64,000 bases of DNA, from positions 31,282,103-31,346,102 of the forward strand of contig OX393561.1 in the NCBI GenBank assembly GCA_947652115.1. The letters run 5' to 3'. Of the stretch, positions 59,082 to 64,000 are shown one piece after another. Position 1 is the first letter of the stretch, and each line of letters opens with the position of its first letter. Both the position numbers and the translations under genes were made by a program. The notes below the pieces were generated by a model. It was not told the origin of the DNA. It saw nothing but the letters and a program-made list of their open reading frames with translations, and searched no databases. This stretch comes from Blastomussa wellsi. Taxonomy: Eukaryota; Cnidaria; Anthozoa; Scleractinia; Plerogyridae.

Positions 59082-59557
59082 CAACCAGCAGCGTTCATCC
59101 AAATTTCATCTTTTCGGAAAAAAGGTAAAAGTAGAATGAACGAAATATTTAAAACTTCTTCGAAAATGGCGGGTTCGCTCCCGTTCGCTCGAACGAGTGC
59201 CTCGTTTTGGTTTTGAAATGGGGGCTGCCGCTGGCTTTTGTTGGCGATAATTTTGAAACCGCAGATGGCCCTGGGAACGAGGTTGGCGATAGCTTCTCTA
59301 GCTTCCCATAATTATTTTCGCCCTTCGGGAGGTTTATTGTTGACGAAGAAAAGTCACAGAAGTTTTGTGTGTCGTTTGCTTCATGTTTATTTTTATGTCG
59401 CAACAGGAATCAATTAGAATGTAGCTCGAGAGTGGCATAAAGCTCAGGATTGCTGTTTAACCTCTTAGCCTGTTGTATATTCATTCCAAACACGGATATC
59501 ATCAACAACGAGGTCTACTTTTCGCACTCTTCGAATTTTACTTACGGACATTCAAAG
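59082..59557. promoter_or_regulatory. Bidirectional promoter region, TONSL / UBE2QL1
   Basis: 476 bp lie between the two divergent start codons. The sequence is richer in CG dinucleotides than its surroundings and contains AAAATGGCGGG at 59163-59173, a YY1-like site. No TATA box is evident. A - strand open frame at 59149-59403 is judged to be UTR or chance. Confidence 0.5.
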
Positions 59558-60301
59558 ATGGCCTCCGTGTTTCGAAAGCTGGTAAGACGTGAATCACGGA
59601 ATGCGGACGGCACGGACAAGAATGGGTGTAAGGCAAAGGGAGACACTGATCACAAGAGCGAAAGAAAGGATGGCGAGATAAGCAATCAAACTCGAGAGGG
59701 CAACGAAACAAGACACCTGAATTCTTATCCGGCGAAATCTCAAGGGACAAGCAATGGAGTAAAAGTCAGTGAAGGCGAAATGTCTTCCTCTCATGCTCAG
59801 AGGGTACGAGCAAAACGACTCATGAAGGAATTTCATGACGTGACTATGCGGTGTGACAACAAATTGTTTTCAGCAGAACTTGTCGAAGATAACCTTTACG
59901 AGTGGAACGTGAAATTATACAAAATCGACACGGATAGTTTGCTGTATAGGGATATGGTTGAAACCGGAACCAAGTTTATTCTTTTGAATATTACGTTTCC
60001 CGATAATTTTCCATTCGCTCCTCCTTTTATGCGAGTTTCAGCGCCACGAATTGAAGGTGGGTTTGTTTTAGATGGCGGTGCGATTTGCATGGAACTTCTT
60101 ACACCCAAAGGATGGAGCAGTGCTTACACAGTAGAAGCAATAGTGTTACAATTTTCGGCCGCTGTGGTGAAGGGTCAAGGACGAATCGACCGATCCACAA
60201 AAAAGGCATTTTCTAAGAAAGAGGCAGAATCAGCTTATAAACGATTAGTAAAGACTCATGAAAAATATGGTTGGGTAACGCCACCCAAATCAGAAGGTTA
60301 G
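59558..60301 (+). CDS. UBE2QL1: Ubiquitin-conjugating enzyme E2 Q-like protein 1
   Basis: A single-exon 247-residue protein from the first ATG (AAGATGGCC) to TAG. Residues ~88-243 are a UBE2Q-type UBC fold: RLMKEFHDV, WNVKLYKID, FILLNITFPDNFPFAPPFM, then GGAICMELLTPKGWSSAYTVE, and VKTHEKYGWVTPP at the end. Cys177 in AICMELL is the catalytic cysteine that carries ubiquitin; the family lacks the usual HPN motif, and none is seen. The core is nearly superimposable on human UBE2QL1 (161 residues), while the first ~85 residues are a charged, probably disordered extension. The frame is open upstream but with no earlier ATG. Divergent from TONSL. A weak ATTAAA signal lies at 60445. Confidence 0.94.
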   Translation: MASVFRKLVRRESRNADGTDKNGCKAKGDTDHKSERKDGEISNQTREGNETRHLNSYPAKSQGTSNGVKVSEGEMSSSHAQRVRAKRLMKEFHDVTMRCDNKLFSAELVEDNLYEWNVKLYKIDTDSLLYRDMVETGTKFILLNITFPDNFPFAPPFMRVSAPRIEGGFVLDGGAICMELLTPKGWSSAYTVEAIVLQFSAAVVKGQGRIDRSTKKAFSKKEAESAYKRLVKTHEKYGWVTPPKSEG

Positions 60302-62397
60302 CCCTCAGAGGAGAGAAGAAATGCCAAGGTCAACTTCATGCAGATATTATCCACAGAAAAAAGTTCTTGTTCACATTCGCAAAATGTCTTTTGTTGTCGT
60401 TCGTTGGGTAGCAACATTTAATTTTACATTAGTGTTTTCGTTTTATTAAAGAACGTGTAGAGAACACAATTGCCATTTGAAGGAGTCTTGTTCGGGATTT
60501 AGAATTTCTTGTTTTAATTTTGAAAAATAATCGCTCACCATATGCTGGAAAATTACATGGTGTGGACAGATTTGGTATTGAATTTACCTCACCACACTTT
60601 AAATTCTGTTTTCTGTCTGATGGAGTTTTACTCAGAACGCTTATTTTATCTGTACATGAATCTTGTTAGGGAATTGAATTGGGAAAATTTTGAATCAATT
60701 TTCTATCTTCTGTAAGTTATTGTCCTTCCAAAAGCACACTGTTTTCATGTGTTTGATGAAAAAAATTGTAAAAAATTATGCTTAGGTAAAATTGGCAGTG
60801 ACTCAAGCAAAATTGTTAAAAGTATATAGCAGTCGTATGTAAATACCACACGTACACATCTTACTATCATTTCATTTCCTTGAGGTAGTGTTTTGCATTT
60901 ATTTATGGGATTAAATATTCAGATAGCACACCAGCTGGCATTCTGCCATCAGAGGAAATTGCTTTAGTATGTGTATATCATCAAATGGTTAAAAAACAAG
61001 CTGATGTCCTATTATGCATGTGAATTGACCAGCTATTAAAGTAATGGACTGTGTTATTGTGGTGTGGGAAAGCTAGCGTAAACGCAATATTGCCACCTGT
61101 GCTGCACAATACTTATTGACTGCATACTTTTTACATGTTGGCGTGAAACAAAGCAGTTTCGAAATCAACTTTGAAAGCAACATCATCCTTGGTAATAACC
61201 ACATGTGCATATTATTACATTAGAAGAGTGCTTTTTAGGCGGGATTTGTCAAAGGGGGTAATTACTTTAGTCCATTAGTCAATGCATAAACAGGGAGTCA
61301 GACCATTAGTACAGTTGTTATGAATAAATTTACTGGTGGGTTTTTGTAATTCAAATTCCGCTTCTCTTTAAAAAGATCTTACAGCAATTCAGTTTTAAAT
61401 GATTTTCTGCAAAATAGGTTTTTGTGTCAACTCAGAACTGGATTCTTTGATACTACCAACAAGATTAGTTTTCAATCTTGGAAATGTTACAAATGTCTGA
61501 CTCTGTAGTGGGTGTTTTGAATACCCAGCATGAACCCTGTTAAAACATTGTTAATAATTAAATATTAAAAATAACATGCAGAAATCTGGACAGGCTCAAT
61601 GCTATGCCTGTTACAAGCTTCTCCTGTAACAGTAACATTATTTATTGTTTTACTCCCGAATTATTAAATACAGAGTTTGTATTTTTAAGTTCTTCGAATG
61701 GAACAACCTCAAGGCACCAAAATGACACTGTCATTAATATTTCGCTATTAATTTGATGCCATATACTACCTCATTTTATATTTGTATCCTTGTATCCTTC
61801 ATTAGTGTAAATCTACTTGTTCCATCATGAAAGCTGTTGTCAACAAAACAGTGGCTGCTTTTTCCCATTTGTGAAGTCTTTTCAGTGTCTGTGAAAATTT
61901 GGATAATCTTGTTAAGTTTTGAGCATCCAGAAGATTTATACTCAGGGATGCCATTGAGTTTTCTAGCAGCCGGTGTTACAGGTTACGATCCTTAATGACA
62001 GCCCTGATACTAAAACAGTTAGATTATTTTCTCTCAATTTCCATTTTAACAATGAAACTGCGCTCAGGGTTTCTTATGGCTGATAGCTGGTGAGGGACAA
62101 AGCCTCAAGCCAACTATCAAAATTGATAGAAAACAAGAGTGAGCCGTCTAATTGTTTTTTGCATTACTCAGTGACAATTCTATTAAACAAAGAATATAAT
62201 TTGATAAAACTTGATGGACGATTTTGTTTTATTAATAATTTTCAACCACAATGCAGCACATGCTGTAGAAGCGTACTATAGGTCAATAATAGGTAGGTGC
62301 CTGTAAAGCCAATAAGATTGCAAGTTTGCCTAATTGTCTGTCACTGGGTTATGCTAACGTGATAATTGATTCAGGCTTCACCCTCTTCAACTATCAT
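60302..62397. other. UBE2QL1 3' flank, no gene seen
   Basis: AT-rich sequence without a supportable coding region. Candidate poly(A) signals for UBE2QL1 are ATTAAA at 60445-60450 and AATAAA at 61323-61328. The short + strand open frame at 62090-62281 has no recognisable features. Confidence 0.5.
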
Positions 62398-62643
62398 GCA
62401 ATAAAAACCTTGAGCTCACAAATAAATAAATTGACTTTGTTTAACAAGGGTAGCACGTAACAGTCTACAGACTGACAAGCCTGTGGACCTTGAATCTCAG
62501 ATCGAATTGGAATTTGGAAATGTTGGTTTTTGTGGAGAGAGGTAAACTGGGAAACACGGGGTAAAACCCGGGTCCGGGAATCAAACCTGGGCCACATTGG
62601 TGGGAGGCAATCGCTCTCACTACTGAGCCATCCCTGCTCCTTA
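62398..62643 (-). repeat. tRNA-headed SINE, inverted
   Basis: On - strand it reads GCAGGGATGGCTCAGTAGTG AGAGC (A-box region), CCTCCCACCAATGTGGCC, then GGTTTGATTCCCGGACC (B-box), a tRNA-like head, followed by TTTACCTCTC and AAAACCAACATTTCC. This head and body resemble a SINE family common in cnidarian genomes. Confidence 0.7.
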
Positions 62644-62754
62644 TAATCTAATTTGTTAAATATCATTGCAGTGAAATTATTGAGAACACCAACAGACAGA
62701 CAACTTCAAGTGCCAATGACAGTGTACAAAAAATGTCATAATGGACATTCTAAG

Positions 62755-63340
62755 AAGAATGTTGAGAAGAATGTTTTTTAGCGGAGCTCCGGTGGCCCGG
62801 AGTTGATTTTCTCATGGTCATCATGGCAAGCGGTATTGCTCGTGGGCGCGTACGCACGGCGACGGCGGCAACGATGGCGACTGAGTTGTGCAACATGGCG
62901 GCCATAAATAGCCGTGCCTTGTCAACACCTTGTCAGCCTTATCAGCTTACATCTTTGTTATAGGGCATCCATGTTATGGTCAATTGACAGCTGTCAAATA
63001 GAGGTATCTGCTGACAAGTATCACATGACCAGATCGTGGGCTCAGGTTAGAACTCATCGAGGTTACCTGTTTTTTTGAAGTTGACCGCTGACCAGGCATT
63101 GGTTTTCTTCATTGATAGCGGGCCCAGGTCCAATTTTTTTCTTTCGGCAGCATTTTTTAACTTTTTATGGTAATTCTTAGCAGAAATTCTGCAATTGGAG
63201 TTGACGTTTCTAATTATTATTTATCTCAGATAAATTATTAAGAACCAGCAAAAATATGGAGTTCCGCTTTTAGGCTTGGCTAAATCTATATATTATTCAT
63301 TTGCCAGTGACAACCAGGAAATGTATACATTTGGCACTTA
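62755..63340. other. Short GC-richer patch, no gene seen
   Basis: CG-rich words (GGCGACGGCGGCAACGATGG, CAACATGGCGGCCAT) at 62845-62910 stand out from AT-rich surroundings, and CTTTTAGGCTTGGCTAAA at 63271 is shared with 5639. It may belong to a dispersed repeat. No supportable coding frame. Confidence 0.4.
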
Positions 63341-64000
63341 AGGTGGCTTACTACAGTTTCGAGCCCAACTTTTAACTCTTTTGTTGAATGTTCAGAAATG
63401 TTTTTTTTTCTTTCTCTTATTACTATTTGTTGCAAAGTACAACAATCGTATTCGAAATTTGAACGAAAAAAATGCTAATAAATAGCCAAAATGAACAACC
63501 GAGTGCTTAGCAGGTTGTAAAAAGGGACTGGGTACTAATACTTTCAATGGCTTTTTTCTCAAAATCTTTGTGTATGACCCCACCTCAAAATTTCAGAAAT
63601 TAGTAATTGGCTTTGATTAAACATTCATGCCTAATAAAATAAAAATCTGAAAGACAGATTTTCGGCAAAATAGAAATATGTGATTTTTTTGCCTATTTTA
63701 AAAATAGCTCAAAATCTGTCTTACAGATTTTTGTTTTATTTTGCATAAATGTTTAGACAGAGCCGATTACTGTTTTCTCAAATTTTGAGGTGCAGTTGTA
63801 CGGGTAGATTTTGAGAAAAACGTCATTGAAAGTACTAGTTCCCAGTCCCTTCTTAGGTTCTCGGTCGCTAATTTTGGCTGTAAAGCAGTAAAAGCACCAT
63901 TTTTATTGTTCAAATGTTGCATATGATGGTTGTATGCTGTAGCAAATAGTAATAAGAGAAAGATAAAACACTTCTGAACATTTTACAAAAGATCATTTAC
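63341..64000. mobile_element. Foldback element truncated by the window end
   Basis: From AAGGTGGCTTACTACAG onward, the left arm (TTCTCTTATTACTATTTG, AGTACCCAGTCCC complement, GACAGATTTT) is matched in inverted order by the right half (CAAATAGTAATAAGAGAA near 63941-63958; AAAATCTGTCTTACAGATTT near 63710). Centre near 63690. The right terminus lies beyond base 64000. Confidence 0.75.

Noticed and set aside
59149..59403. An 84-codon - strand ORF in the TONSL/UBE2QL1 gap
   Set aside because: It lies upstream of the TONSL start in promoter/5'UTR sequence, is low in complexity and shows no domain.

Overview
The window looks like nuclear DNA of an animal, most likely an anthozoan cnidarian such as a stony coral. 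Genes are intron-rich with GT-AG splice sites. Orthologues of bilaterian housekeeping genes can be read exon by exon. The spaces between genes are packed with foldback/MITE elements, tRNA-headed SINEs and a broken Polinton (Maverick). The species assignment is inference; no marker gene is present.

Layout. 1-5.6 kb: the end of a Polinton-like element, with an integrase C-terminus on + (cut by the window edge) and a protein-primed family B DNA polymerase on -, the latter split by a small MITE. 5.6-13 kb: no convincing gene, several foldback elements. 13.1-17.0 kb: CNEP1R1 on -, three 5' exons clear, a 3' exon clear, one middle exon not found. 17.1-18.5 kb: ATP5F1E (mitochondrial ATP synthase epsilon) on +, followed by a 17-copy, 52-bp minisatellite. 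23.5-26.4 kb: a two-exon F-box/LRR gene (FBXL14-like) on -. 26.7-31.7 kb: PSMG4 (proteasome assembly chaperone 4) on +, three exons, whose first intron holds a 2.4-kb composite repeat and a RecQ-type helicase fragment. 35.4-59.1 kb: TONSL on -, reconstructed here as 22 exons giving 1505 codons with every splice phase consistent. 59.6-60.3 kb: UBE2QL1 on +, one exon. 60.3-64 kb: its 3' flank, a SINE and a foldback element cut by the window end.

Organisation. The six chromosomal genes form three head-to-head pairs (CNEP1R1/ATP5F1E, FBXL/PSMG4, TONSL/UBE2QL1) with 124, 288 and 476 bp between start codons, so each pair probably shares a bidirectional promoter. The products serve different processes (lipin phosphatase, ATP synthesis, ubiquitin ligation, proteasome assembly, replication-fork repair, ubiquitin conjugation). 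Three of the six touch the ubiquitin-proteasome pathway, but nothing in the sequence shows this is more than coincidence.

No clearly new biological system was recognised. The more unusual signals are inverted MITE pairs in TONSL introns that could favour back-splicing, the composite inverted-array element in PSMG4 intron 1, the large palindrome beside the viral-type polymerase, and the minisatellite in the probable ATP5F1E 3'UTR.
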